DNA from: Oribacterium sp. KHPX15
GTDB lineage: Bacteria; Bacillota; Clostridia; Lachnospirales; Lachnospiraceae
DNA: 64,000 nucleotides
Reading direction: 5' to 3'
Assembly: GCF_900107835.1 (NCBI RefSeq)
Contig: NZ_FNRG01000018.1
Coordinates: 1-64,000 of the forward strand
Shown here: in pieces, positions 26,186-34,475 of the stretch
How positions within the stretch are numbered: the first letter of the stretch is position 1
Layout: the number at the start of each line of letters is the position of its first letter
Position numbers and translations under genes: made by a program
Notes under the pieces: model-generated
Seen by the model: only the letters and a program-made list of their open reading frames with translations
Database searches by the model: none
Told to the model about the DNA's origin: nothing

Positions 26186-27637
26186 TCAAAAACGGAAATA
26201 AAGGAACGGATTGTAGGTATCGTTTACCAGATACGCTGTTGTCAGGAAGAACAGGATGATATAGAAAGAAGACCTTAGGATAGTGATAAATGTCTCCCTG
26301 GTGATCATCTCCGAAAGCCCGCCATTGCCCTTTGCAGCGCTTCTGAGCTTTCCTCTTAACCACGGGTATACCGGGAAGGAAATGATGCATCCCAGTATGA
26401 GAATGAGAAAATTGTTTCTGAGATACCACAGGATATCAGCATTAACCACAGGGGCTCCGGACATTCCGAACATGATTTTGAGATAATGTCCCAGCTGTCC
26501 CATATCATCAAACACGAAAATAACAAATCCCGTTACATATATGAACATGGCATACAGATGCTGTAAAACTCCCGGCAGCTTCCCGAGAGCCTTGCCCCAT
26601 ATATTCTTCTCAAGGGCCAGAAGCACTCCGTAGAAAAGTCCCCAGAGGATGAAGTTCCATGCCGCACCGTGCCAGAGACCTGTCAGGAACCATACCACAA
26701 ACATATTTCTAAGCTGCTTAAGCTCTCCGTGACGGTTGCCTCCCAGCGGAATGTATACATAATCACGGAACCAGGTGCTGAGGGAAATGTGCCAGCGTCT
26801 CCAGAAATCCGTTACTGAGACTGCACTCAGCGGGTAATTGAAGTTCTCAAGATAATGGAAGCCAAGCATCCTTCCCATACCGATGGCCATATCACTGTAG
26901 GCGCTGAAATCAAAGTAAAGCTGGAGGGTAAAGCACATGGCTCCAAGCCAGGAACTCAAAACGCTAAGCTCTCCTGTTGAGGCAAATGCTGCCGCCTTTA
27001 TAACTTCCCAAAGCGATCCGATGGTATTGGCCAGAAGAACCTTTTTGAAAAGACCCTGCAGGAATCTGAGTCCGCCCTGGATAAAACCTTCAAAATCGAT
27101 CTTACGCTCATGGAGCTCTTCGTTAACCGTTGAAAATCTGACTATAGGTCCCGCGATCAGCTGAGGGAACATGGAAACATAAGTCAGATAATAGAAATAG
27201 TTCTTCTCAACCGCCACTTCCTTCTTATAAAGATCGATGGTGTAACTCATGGTCTGGAAGGTAAAAAAGCTTATTCCTATAGGAAGACCAAGGCCCAGGG
27301 GTGTGAATGCTGTCCCGGCGAAAGCATTAACGGACTCTATAAGGAAGTCTGTATACTTGAAGAATCCCAGCACCGAAAGATCGATGATGACGGACAGTGC
27401 AAGGCACATTTTCCTGCGGATCGATCCGTCTGCAGCCTTGTCCATAATCCGTCCCAGTGTATAGTCCGAAAGAGTCTCGAACAGCATGAGGAGAATATAT
27501 ATGGGCTCCCCCCAGGCATAAAACACCAGTGAAAAGACAAGAAGGATATAATTCTTCACCTTGAACGGCACCAGATAATATAGGATCAGGCACAACGGAA
27601 GGAAAAAGAACAAAAATGGAATACTGCTGAAAACCAT
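26186..27637 (-). CDS. MBOAT family O-acyltransferase (AlgI/DltB-like)
   Basis: 483 aa with about ten membrane helices. The N-terminus MVFSSIPFLFFFLPLCLILY, the VTDFWRRWHISLSTWFRDYV block and the invariant His in GLWHGAAWNFILWG are MBOAT signatures. It passes an acyl group, usually acetyl, across the membrane. With the DHHW protein downstream it forms the standard two-part O-acetylation machine. GGAGCATT precedes the ATG. The target glycan is not known; the 0.3-16 kb polysaccharide is one candidate. Confidence 0.93.
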   Translation of the reverse strand: MVFSSIPFLFFFLPLCLILYYLVPFKVKNYILLVFSLVFYAWGEPIYILLMLFETLSDYTLGRIMDKAADGSIRRKMCLALSVIIDLSVLGFFKYTDFLIESVNAFAGTAFTPLGLGLPIGISFFTFQTMSYTIDLYKKEVAVEKNYFYYLTYVSMFPQLIAGPIVRFSTVNEELHERKIDFEGFIQGGLRFLQGLFKKVLLANTIGSLWEVIKAAAFASTGELSVLSSWLGAMCFTLQLYFDFSAYSDMAIGMGRMLGFHYLENFNYPLSAVSVTDFWRRWHISLSTWFRDYVYIPLGGNRHGELKQLRNMFVVWFLTGLWHGAAWNFILWGLFYGVLLALEKNIWGKALGKLPGVLQHLYAMFIYVTGFVIFVFDDMGQLGHYLKIMFGMSGAPVVNADILWYLRNNFLILILGCIISFPVYPWLRGKLRSAAKGNGGLSEMITRETFITILRSSFYIILFFLTTAYLVNDTYNPFLYFRF

Positions 27638-27769
27638 ACTTTAATGCTCCAATTAATAAAACTTTTATAAATACACAACGTCCCTATCTTACAATCAAAC
27701 TCCGAAGGTGGCAAACACTTTTGATAAATGTAAATAACAGTTCATAAAATAAGAGTGAATCCTTATGAA

Positions 27770-27820
27770 ATCCACCGGGTATCCGCCGGCGAGAACCGTC
27801 CCCGCGGATACCCGGTGGAT
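27770..27820. repeat. REP-like palindrome, copy 2
   Basis: A 17-bp perfect inverted repeat (27770-27786 with 27804-27820, ATCCACCGGGTATCCGC and complement) encloses GGCGAGAACCGTCCCC. It lies between the MBOAT gene and the DUF4358 gene, next to the terminator of the latter. Confidence 0.85.
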
Positions 27821-27866
27821 AAAATCAAAGCCGGAGGGCTCCACGTTTTTAATGGATGCCCTCCGA
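27820..27866 (-). terminator. Intrinsic terminator after the DUF4358 lipoprotein gene
   Basis: CGGAGGGC (27858-27865 read on the minus strand) pairs with GCCCTCCG (27832-27839) around an 18-base loop, followed by GCTTTGATTTTA. Confidence 0.65.
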
Positions 27867-27901
27867 CTCTTCAAAAATTATCTTCTATTGAGATGTTACG
27901 A

Positions 27902-28675
27902 TCAGCCGATGTTTGAAGCGATGGTCTGCTCGATAGCTGCAGCATTTGGAGACATTACAAGGTAAACATAGTTACCGGCAGTCTTAACTGAGCTTGCTGC
28001 AACGATCTGATACTGGTCAGGCATGTAATCCTGAAGCTCCTGTGCCTTCTGCTGCTGAACTGCACTGAGCTGACCTGCAAGTGCTGCCACGCTTGAAGCA
28101 TCCTTTGCCTTAAGGATGGCAACTGTGTCTGCATGTGTTACATCCTCAGCCATAGCGAAAACGTAACCCTCAAGCTGTGATGCATCGATTCCGTAATAGT
28201 TTGCGATATAGTTTGCATCAACATTGATCATACCGGGAAGAAGACCTGTAACCTGGCTGTAAATAGCGCTTGGATCTGCACCTGATGACTGAGCCTTGGT
28301 CTCCTCGGCTGTTGTCTCTTCTACAGTTGTCTCCTCTACTGTTGTTTCTTCCGCTGTAGTTGTCTCTTCTTTTGTTGTTTCCTCAGTGGTTTCTTCCTCT
28401 TTAGAAGACTCCTCTGTTGACTCTTCCTCTGACTCTGATGACTCTTCTGCTGCAGCTGTTGTTTCTTCTGCGGCTGCTGTAGTCTCCTCTGCCGCAGCTG
28501 TTGTTTCCTCTGCTGCTGTTGTGGTCTCCTCAGCTGTTGTTTCCTCAGCGACTGCGGTTGTCTCTACTGCTGCTGTTGTAACAGCCTCTGCTTCTGCCTT
28601 CTTGCCGCATCCGTTAAGCATAAGTGCTGATGCTGTGATTACCGCGAGTGTTGTTGCTACTATAGTCTTTCTCAT
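27902..28675 (-). CDS. DUF4358 lipoprotein with Glu/Thr/Ala repeats
   Basis: 257 aa. Signal peptide with lipobox (SALMLNGCGKK, Cys near residue 23). Residues about 32-130 are a low-complexity run of ETTAAAEE and ETTVEE units, a flexible acidic linker. The C-terminal 120 residues (LLPGMINVDANYIANYYGID, ...YVFAMAEDVTHADTVAILKA) are a DUF4358-type domain, frequent in Lachnospiraceae lipoproteins and of unknown function. GGGGAGAAAC precedes the ATG. The linker suggests the domain is displayed beyond the wall. Confidence 0.85.
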   Translation of the reverse strand: MRKTIVATTLAVITASALMLNGCGKKAEAEAVTTAAVETTAVAEETTAEETTTAAEETTAAAEETTAAAEETTAAAEESSESEEESTEESSKEEETTEETTKEETTTAEETTVEETTVEETTAEETKAQSSGADPSAIYSQVTGLLPGMINVDANYIANYYGIDASQLEGYVFAMAEDVTHADTVAILKAKDASSVAALAGQLSAVQQQKAQELQDYMPDQYQIVAASSVKTAGNYVYLVMSPNAAAIEQTIASNIG

Positions 28676-28806
28676 ATTGTTTCTCCCCTTTGAACTCTAT
28701 ACATAATTAATGCAAGGATTATAAAATCCTTGCACCATTATAAAGACTAATTTCAATTTTAACAACGTAAAGATGAAATTTTCGTTTTTCCTAAACAAAG
28801 CAAAAT

Positions 28807-29751
28807 TTACTGTGTTTCCGTGGTCTGTTCCTGATCATCTTCCGATTCAGGCTGTACATCGTTAAGATGTGCCTCAGCATATTCCTCAAGTGCAGCCTGC
28901 CATACCTGATATGCGGCATTGGTCTCATGCACATAACTGTCGCTGCAGTAAACCTTTGAAAGACATCCGTCACTGTCGCAAAGCCTTGACGCAATATCCA
29001 CATAACCCCAGCCGTTTTCCGCCGCCAATGCTGCCATCTGTGCATTAAGCGCCCGGATGTTTGCATTGTTCAGATTCTTCTTTTCAGAGCCCCTGTACAT
29101 CGGCGTTGTGCTGATGATGGTGATCTCTATTCCCGGGATCTCTGACTGAACTTTTGCTATAAACTGAAGATACGTTGCAACGGTATTGTCAACGCCGGCA
29201 TAAAGATCGTTCAGCCCGAAAAATGTATAAATGTGTTTTGCTCCCATAAGCTTCAGAGAATCCCAGGCATATTTCTGCTGCCCCTGATATATGGGATGAC
29301 AGGACTTACTCGTAATAGCCGAAAATGCATTGTGAACAGAGTAACTTCCTCTGGTAAGGAATTTGAGATTCTGAAAAATAGGAAATGCCCCGTTTTTCAC
29401 AGCATAATTTGAGAAACCCAGTGCTACGGAATCCCCCACCAGAACAGAATCCTTGAAAAAGTTTCCTATTTCAAAAGCGTGCATAGCCTCAGCCTGAAGC
29501 CTTAACTGCTCTTCCAGCCACGCTCTATTCTGCTGCTCCTGAAGGATTTCCTCCTCTGTCATTCCCTGAGGAAACGTTTCTTCTGTTGTTCCCGTTGTAG
29601 AATCACCGGTTTGTGCCCCCACTGTAGGACCTATGACACCGTTTTCCGAAGTTTCCGTCGAAGAAGCCGGTGTATCCGCAAATGTTGTCAAAACCGGTGT
29701 TATGGCCAAAACGGCACACATCAATGCCGCTGCAAGCTTTCTGTTTCTCAT
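28807..29751 (-). CDS. Secreted SGNH/GDSL hydrolase, paralogue 1
   Basis: 314 aa. N-terminal signal peptide (MRNRKLAAALMCAVLAITPV), a Thr/Ser-rich spacer, then the hydrolase domain. Block I is SVLVGDSVALGFSNYAVKNG (nucleophile Ser), block III FFGLNDLYAG (oxyanion Asn), and SDSYVHETNAAYQ holds the catalytic Asp and His. Likely an extracellular esterase acting on acylated glycan. The start at 29751 follows GGGAGG by four bases. It is the first of three similar genes at 28.8-32.9 kb, downstream of the second across the divergent flavin reductase gene. The acidic C-terminus (ESEDDQEQTTETQ) is unstructured. Confidence 0.87.
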   Translation of the reverse strand: MRNRKLAAALMCAVLAITPVLTTFADTPASSTETSENGVIGPTVGAQTGDSTTGTTEETFPQGMTEEEILQEQQNRAWLEEQLRLQAEAMHAFEIGNFFKDSVLVGDSVALGFSNYAVKNGAFPIFQNLKFLTRGSYSVHNAFSAITSKSCHPIYQGQQKYAWDSLKLMGAKHIYTFFGLNDLYAGVDNTVATYLQFIAKVQSEIPGIEITIISTTPMYRGSEKKNLNNANIRALNAQMAALAAENGWGYVDIASRLCDSDGCLSKVYCSDSYVHETNAAYQVWQAALEEYAEAHLNDVQPESEDDQEQTTETQ

Positions 29752-30001
29752 ATTTCCTCCCATATTAATGCATGTTCCTGAACCATAATATTATCTGATA
29801 TACAGATGCAGATAAAGCCGGTTCTCTTATAATTAAGGTTTGTTAAAACCCTCTTAAACACATTCCGTTTTAATATTTCGTCACTTAAGAATCCCAATAT
29901 AAGCTGACGATAAAAAGAATCTACTCTATTATAGCTGATGCCGGCAGCAAGTTTTCTTAAATATACTTGACGATAAGGAGTACAAAACTTAGATTATTCC
30001 T

Positions 30002-30709
30002 ATGAGTAAGATAACATTTAAAAAACCCGGTAATTTCATATATCCTGTTCCTGCCGTAATGGTAAGCCTTAAAGACAGATCCGGCAGAACAAACATCCTG
30101 ACCGTTGCCTGGACCGGCACCATATGTTCCGATCCACCCATGACATATATTTCCGTACGAAAAAACAGAGGCAGCTACCCCATGCTAAGGGAATCCGGTG
30201 AATTTGTCATAAATCTCCCGGACGAAAAACTTGTAAAAGCCCTTGATTATTGCGGCGTCAGAAGCATTGCCACCGTCGACAAGTGGAAAGAAATGGGGCT
30301 CCACGAAGAAGAGTCTGCCATGGTTTCCGCCCCCTCCATCAAAGAAGCCCCCGTTTCCATCGAGTGCAAGGTGACTCAAGTGCTCCCTCTGGGAAGCCAT
30401 GACATGTTCCTCGCAGAAGTTGTCGCCGTTCGTGTAGACGAACAGTTCATCGATGAAAAAGGCGCCTTCCACATGGATCAGGTAGGCCTCGTAGCCTACT
30501 CCCACGGCGACTACATGTCCCTCGGAGAGAAACTGGGCAGTTTTGGGTATTCCGTCAGAAAGAAACCGCTGCCGGTAAAGAAACAACACTCCGGAATAAA
30601 GAAAACTGCGGAAAAGGTCAACACCTCTGCGAAACCAACTACCAATAGAAAAACCAGCAAGAAGAAACCTTCCAGCCAAAAACCTTCAGATAAGAAAAAC
30701 AGATTTTAA
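30002..30709 (+). CDS. Flavin reductase family protein (FMN-binding split barrel)
   Basis: 235 aa. FKKPGNFIYPVPAVMVSL and NILTVAWTGTICSDPPMTYI are the FMN-binding motifs of the flavin reductase/NtaB group; SGEFVINLPDEKLVKALDYCG follows the usual pattern. It binds FMN and probably moves electrons in the cytoplasm. A Lys/Ser/Thr-rich tail (residues about 195-235) is unusual and may bind nucleic acid or be disordered. No ribosome binding site is well placed; AGGAG lies more than 20 bases upstream and an in-frame TAG prevents a longer start. Palindromic element copy B follows the stop. Confidence 0.85.
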   Translation: MSKITFKKPGNFIYPVPAVMVSLKDRSGRTNILTVAWTGTICSDPPMTYISVRKNRGSYPMLRESGEFVINLPDEKLVKALDYCGVRSIATVDKWKEMGLHEEESAMVSAPSIKEAPVSIECKVTQVLPLGSHDMFLAEVVAVRVDEQFIDEKGAFHMDQVGLVAYSHGDYMSLGEKLGSFGYSVRKKPLPVKKQHSGIKKTAEKVNTSAKPTTNRKTSKKKPSSQKPSDKKNRF

Positions 30710-30721
30710 TAAATAGAAAAC

Positions 30722-31008
30722 GTGAAGAAAATGCAAGGGATGGGTGGCTAGGCTTGCCTGATCAGCGTTTCGTGAGAAATGCTGATGCCACCAGGCGGCG
30801 AGGCTGTTTCGGCGTAAGCCGAAATCAAACGAAAATGCCTGCGCGTAGCGCATTCTGATGGCATTTTCTCCTTGGAGTTGAAAGAACAACCCCGCGGACA
30901 TGTCCGATCAGTATGCACACACCTGTGCATACTGGGCGAACATGTCCGCGGGGTTGTTCTTTCAATCTCGTGGGCCGTCACACGTCCCTTACATTTTCTG
31001 TACCATTA
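30722..31008. repeat. Multi-hairpin palindromic element, copy B (long form)
   Basis: A 26-bp perfect inverted repeat (30878-30903 with 30940-30965) encloses CAGTATGCACA/TGTGCATACTG. The left half carries an extra module of about 127 bp (30749-30878) that itself forms several hairpins, such as TTTCGGCGTAAGCCGAAA and TGCGCGTAGCGCA. Outer flanks GAAAATGCAAGGGATG and CGTCCCTTACATTTTC pair. It occupies the space after the flavin reductase stop, facing the end of the convergent SGNH gene at 31027. Confidence 0.9.
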
Positions 31009-31026
31009 AATAATCTTTCGGTATCA

Positions 31027-31941
31027 TCACGCCTGTACCGGAACAACAGGAACAACAGGAATCACTTCACCTTCTGAACCGGCTGCAGTAGTTTCGGTTG
31101 TGGCAGTTTCACCTGCAGAGGCAGCTGCATCATTGGCATGAACATAGTTCTGAGCTGCCGCATACTCACGGAGACACTGAACCCAGATAGCATAAGCATC
31201 ATCATTCTGATGGATTTTCTGGTCTGTACAGTAAACAGGGTTCAGATTTCCGTTTGCATCTGCAAGGCGGTTAGCGATATCTATGTAGCCATATCCGTTC
31301 TGTGCGGCATATTCCTGCATGGAAGCATTAAGCTTACGTACTGTATCATTGTCAAATGCCCAGCTCTTAACGCCTTTAATTGAAGACTGATGACTTGAAT
31401 AAATGTAAGTTGTACTTATGATAGTAATGTCTACATCCGGATTTGCAGCCTTGATCTGTCCGATGTAGGTTTTGTAATTCTCGAAAACCTCACTTGGACG
31501 ACCCTGAATATCATTAAGACCAAGAGAAATATAAACATGCTTTGCACCCATTATACCAACCATCTCATAGGCATAATGCTGAGCTCCGCCATACCATAAA
31601 TGTCTAACGCCTTCTGTTCCAATGGGCTTAAGCTCCTCATCCATGCTATAGCTCGGCATGGTTATGAACTTAAGGTTTGCAAGGATCGGATTAGCACTTC
31701 TCGCAATAGCATATCTCCTGAAACCGTCTGCCACTGAATCACCGATGATAAGGGAATCCTTGTAAAAATCAACCACGCGCTGATCTTCCTGAGCATTAAC
31801 AACCGGATCCTGGGAAAGCTCTGTGGCAGCCTGAGTTTCCTGAGCTGCGGCAGTCTCTTCTGCCATTGAAATAATGCCGGATGAAACGATCATAGATGAA
31901 GCAAGTGCAATGATTGCTGCCTTCTTTAATAACTTTTTCAT
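31027..31941 (-). CDS. Secreted SGNH/GDSL hydrolase, paralogue 2
   Basis: 304 aa. Signal peptide (MKKLLKKAAIIALASSMIVS), then SLIIGDSVADGFRRYAIARS (block I, Ser nucleophile), YISLGLNDIQGRP (block III) and TDQKIHQNDDAYAIW (catalytic Asp and His). About half of the hydrolase domain matches paralogue 1 by eye. The C-terminus is Ala/Thr/Val/Pro rich (VIPVVPVVPVQA). AGAGGAG precedes the ATG. It lies 126 bases downstream of paralogue 3. Probably a wall-glycan esterase; substrate unknown. Confidence 0.87.
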   Translation of the reverse strand: MKKLLKKAAIIALASSMIVSSGIISMAEETAAAQETQAATELSQDPVVNAQEDQRVVDFYKDSLIIGDSVADGFRRYAIARSANPILANLKFITMPSYSMDEELKPIGTEGVRHLWYGGAQHYAYEMVGIMGAKHVYISLGLNDIQGRPSEVFENYKTYIGQIKAANPDVDITIISTTYIYSSHQSSIKGVKSWAFDNDTVRKLNASMQEYAAQNGYGYIDIANRLADANGNLNPVYCTDQKIHQNDDAYAIWVQCLREYAAAQNYVHANDAAASAGETATTETTAAGSEGEVIPVVPVVPVQA

Positions 31942-32067
31942 ACTCTCTACTCCTCTTATAATTTCTTTTATTTACAATAAATGTATCATATTGTCGAAAC
32001 CTACACTACCGCATGAAGGTACGGTAAAAATCCTTCAGGTATATTTGGTATAGTACTTTATTTTTTA

Positions 32068-32886
32068 TTATGCAAGTCCCATCTTTTTAAGAGCATATTC
32101 CTTGAGCGAATTTGTCCAAATGTCATAGGCCAGGTCGTTCTGGTGGATATACTCGTCAGAGCTGTAAATCGGATTCAGATCTCCGTTAGCGTCTGCCAGG
32201 AGGTCTGCAACATTGATAAAGCCCCAGCCGTTTTGTGCGCAGATCTGCTCCATGGCTATGTTGAAGGCTTTAACATTGGCACTTGTCATGGTACCGTGGT
32301 ACTTGCCCGGGTAAATGTAGGTGGCACTGATCACAGTTATGTCAACATCAGGATTAACAGCCTTGATCTGATTGATAAGCCTCTGATAATCCTCAAGAAC
32401 TGTGGGAACCTGAACCTCGGTTGTTCCGAAAGAAAGGTATACGTGCTTCGCACCCATAAGCTGGATGGAATCCCAAACGTAGCGCTGCTGTCCCATGTAC
32501 ATTGGGTGGTAGCTTGTAGTACTGATACCATCAAAAGCACGTTGAATGGAGAAACCGTTGGCAGTAAGTGCCTGGAAATTCTTAAGCACAGGATCCTCTT
32601 TGTGATCATAAGCGTAAAGACCAAAGCCTTTTCCGATAGAGTTTCCGACGATGACAGAGTTCTGGAAAAACTGATCCAGGGCATCATCAACGGAAAATCC
32701 CGGAGTGCTGAGAGTGCTGATGCCTGTGCCCGGCATCGTACCTGCTGCGGCAGACGCATCTGAACTGTAATTGCCGAAATCCACTGCAGAAATTCCTGTG
32801 GCGGCAGCAAGGGACCCAAAACTGCAAACACCGGATACAAGCATTGTGCCCAGTGCCAAAGCTGCGATTTTTTTAATCTGTCTCAT
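32068..32886 (-). CDS. Secreted SGNH-like protein, paralogue 3, altered active site
   Basis: 272 aa. Signal peptide (MRQIKKIAALALGTMLVSGV) and a hydrolase fold like its two neighbours, but block I reads VIVGNSIGKGFG (Asn in place of Asp next to the Ser) and block III reads LSFGTTEVQVP, where paralogues have GLND, so the oxyanion Asn is missing. Asp and His remain (SSDEYIHQNDLAYDIW). It may bind glycan without efficient hydrolysis, or use another oxyanion donor. It lies upstream of paralogue 2 and 226 bases from the divergent tRNA gene. Confidence 0.82.
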   Translation of the reverse strand: MRQIKKIAALALGTMLVSGVCSFGSLAAATGISAVDFGNYSSDASAAAGTMPGTGISTLSTPGFSVDDALDQFFQNSVIVGNSIGKGFGLYAYDHKEDPVLKNFQALTANGFSIQRAFDGISTTSYHPMYMGQQRYVWDSIQLMGAKHVYLSFGTTEVQVPTVLEDYQRLINQIKAVNPDVDITVISATYIYPGKYHGTMTSANVKAFNIAMEQICAQNGWGFINVADLLADANGDLNPIYSSDEYIHQNDLAYDIWTNSLKEYALKKMGLA

Positions 32887-33066
32887 AAAGACCTCTTCTA
32901 TTAATTATAATTTGCAAGGAGTATTGTAGCACAAAAGAACAAAATCGGTTTATAAAATCAATTTGAACTTCATTTACAAATTAATGACGGAAGCGGAGAG
33001 AATATAAAAAAAGTAAAAAATAATTTATAGAACTTTATATTAAGTCATGCAACCACCTTGCGATAG

Positions 33067-33094
33067 TTGACTTGAGGGAAAATAAGAGTAAAAT
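33067..33094 (+). promoter_or_regulatory. Promoter of the tRNA-Gly gene
   Basis: TTGACT (33067-33072) and TAAAAT (33089-33094) are 16 bases apart, and the tRNA begins 19 bases after the -10 box. Confidence 0.7.
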
Positions 33095-33112
33095 TATGGG
33101 AGTGTAACAAGT

Positions 33113-33183
33113 GCAGATATAGTACATCGGTAGTACATCGGCTTCCCAAGCCGAGGAGGCGGGTTCGATTCCCGTTATCTGCT
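33113..33183 (+). tRNA. tRNA-Gly(CCC)
   Basis: 71 bases fold as a cloverleaf. The acceptor stem GCAGATA/TATCTGC is perfect; D arm GTAC/GTAC; anticodon stem TCGGC/GCCGA with loop TTCCCAA giving anticodon CCC; T arm GCGGG/CCCGT with loop TTCGATT; discriminator T. CCA is not encoded. The CCC isoacceptor reads GGG, and many Firmicutes lack it. A promoter and a strong terminator frame it as a single-gene unit. Confidence 0.95.
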
Positions 33184-33194
33184 GAATTGAAAAC

Positions 33195-33246
33195 ATGGCG
33201 GAAATCCTAAAAGAATGGCTTATTCTCTAGGATTTTCGCCATTTTT
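33195..33246 (+). terminator. Intrinsic terminator after tRNA-Gly
   Basis: ATGGCGGAAATCCTA (33195-33209) pairs with TAGGATTTTCGCCAT (33228-33242) with one mismatch, followed by TTTTATT. Confidence 0.9.
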
Positions 33247-33286
33247 ATTACTGAAAATTACTAATCCGGCAGAATTCTCTGGTAAC

Positions 33287-34180
33287 TCAGTAAGTCAACA
33301 CCGGCACTATCCCCTGTTCATTGCCTTCATTGTAGGTTTTCCGGACGAAATTCAGGAATTTGCGAACCGTATGAGAAGCATTCTTCCGGAAGAATATTCC
33401 GTAGGGCAGGGTATAGTCCCACTTGCATGGTATCACCTTCATGCCGGGAAGAATGTCATTCCAGCACATGGGCACAAGTAAGAGCTGTCCCTTAAATCCT
33501 CCGCCCCAGAGGATAACCTCGCTGGGATAATCATGAATGTCGAGATTTATTCCATTAGTCCTCATGCAATCAAACATTTCCACTATAGTTGGGGCACCTT
33601 CGACCCTGAAGCACATTACCGTTTCCCCGGAAAGCTCCGACGGAGAGACTATATCCTTTTTTGAAATAGAGTGTCGTTCCGGCGCCGCAAAGCCAAATGG
33701 CACGTCACATATTCTTATAAAATCCCATTCCTTCATCCAGGGAACTCCGCTGTTGACGCTTTCAATGAGATCGGTCTGGGCCGGTATACGGTGCTCGGTA
33801 TCGATGGAGACCATGTTTATCTTCACATTGTCATTTACAGCCGAGTACAGCATCCAAAGCTCATAAAGCAGGCGGCTTTTCTCCAACAGTGAAGTGCCTA
33901 TGGAAATGTGATTCTCTCTTTCTGCTATGGCACGAACCTCTTCCATTATGGCATCCCCTGCATGAACCCATGACCTGGCCTCCTTTTTCAGGAATTCTCC
34001 GGCAGGAGTCAGCTCAACTCCACCACGGTTTCTTTTCAAGAGTCTCACATCAAGTCTTTTCTCCAAAGTGTTTATCTGCTGAAGCACGGCACTCGGTGTA
34101 ATGTATAGTTCCGTCGCTGCCTTATTAAAACTACCCCTTTCACATACCGCAAGAAATGTCTGTATATGTGTGCTGTACAT
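33287..34180 (-). CDS. LysR family transcriptional regulator
   Basis: 297 aa. The winged helix-turn-helix spans residues 1-60 (FLAVCERGSFNKAATELYIT then PSAVLQQINTLEKRL). The substrate-binding domain follows from about residue 90. GGAGATGAGG lies upstream of the ATG. It is divergent from the exported flavoprotein reductase, with 295 bases between the starts, the standard position for a LysR activator of its neighbour. The inducer is presumably the reductase substrate or a related metabolite, which sequence alone does not reveal. Confidence 0.92.
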   Translation of the reverse strand: MYSTHIQTFLAVCERGSFNKAATELYITPSAVLQQINTLEKRLDVRLLKRNRGGVELTPAGEFLKKEARSWVHAGDAIMEEVRAIAERENHISIGTSLLEKSRLLYELWMLYSAVNDNVKINMVSIDTEHRIPAQTDLIESVNSGVPWMKEWDFIRICDVPFGFAAPERHSISKKDIVSPSELSGETVMCFRVEGAPTIVEMFDCMRTNGINLDIHDYPSEVILWGGGFKGQLLLVPMCWNDILPGMKVIPCKWDYTLPYGIFFRKNASHTVRKFLNFVRKTYNEGNEQGIVPVLTY

Positions 34181-34475
34181 AATCTATCCTCATCTCCTTA
34201 TATTTTGTTTTCAGTTGAAGCCTTAACCGGCTCTGTTATTTCCTTCCTTTTCAATTAGGTTATTTACTTAAATTGTATAAGCAATGTCCCTTCTTCCTTC
34301 AAAAAAGGTCAACCGGTATTAAGTAAAACTAAATACACATTAACACAATTGAAATATACAAACAACGGCGTTCATAAGAAAATACTGTTAAATTAATGCC
34401 AATGTCTTGGCTTGATCTATTCACTTTATCTTATCAATATCTTGGATGCGTATTCACGATCCGCAAGGAGGAAAA

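Noticed and set aside
28296-28706. 136-aa Val/Ser-rich ORF opposite the DUF4358 lipoprotein gene
   Set aside because: It is the complement of the Glu/Thr/Ala repeat; low-complexity shadow without ribosome binding site.
33113-33183. tRNA-Gly gene as an integration site
   Set aside because: The genes on either side are ordinary and no second copy of the tRNA 3' end was noticed nearby.
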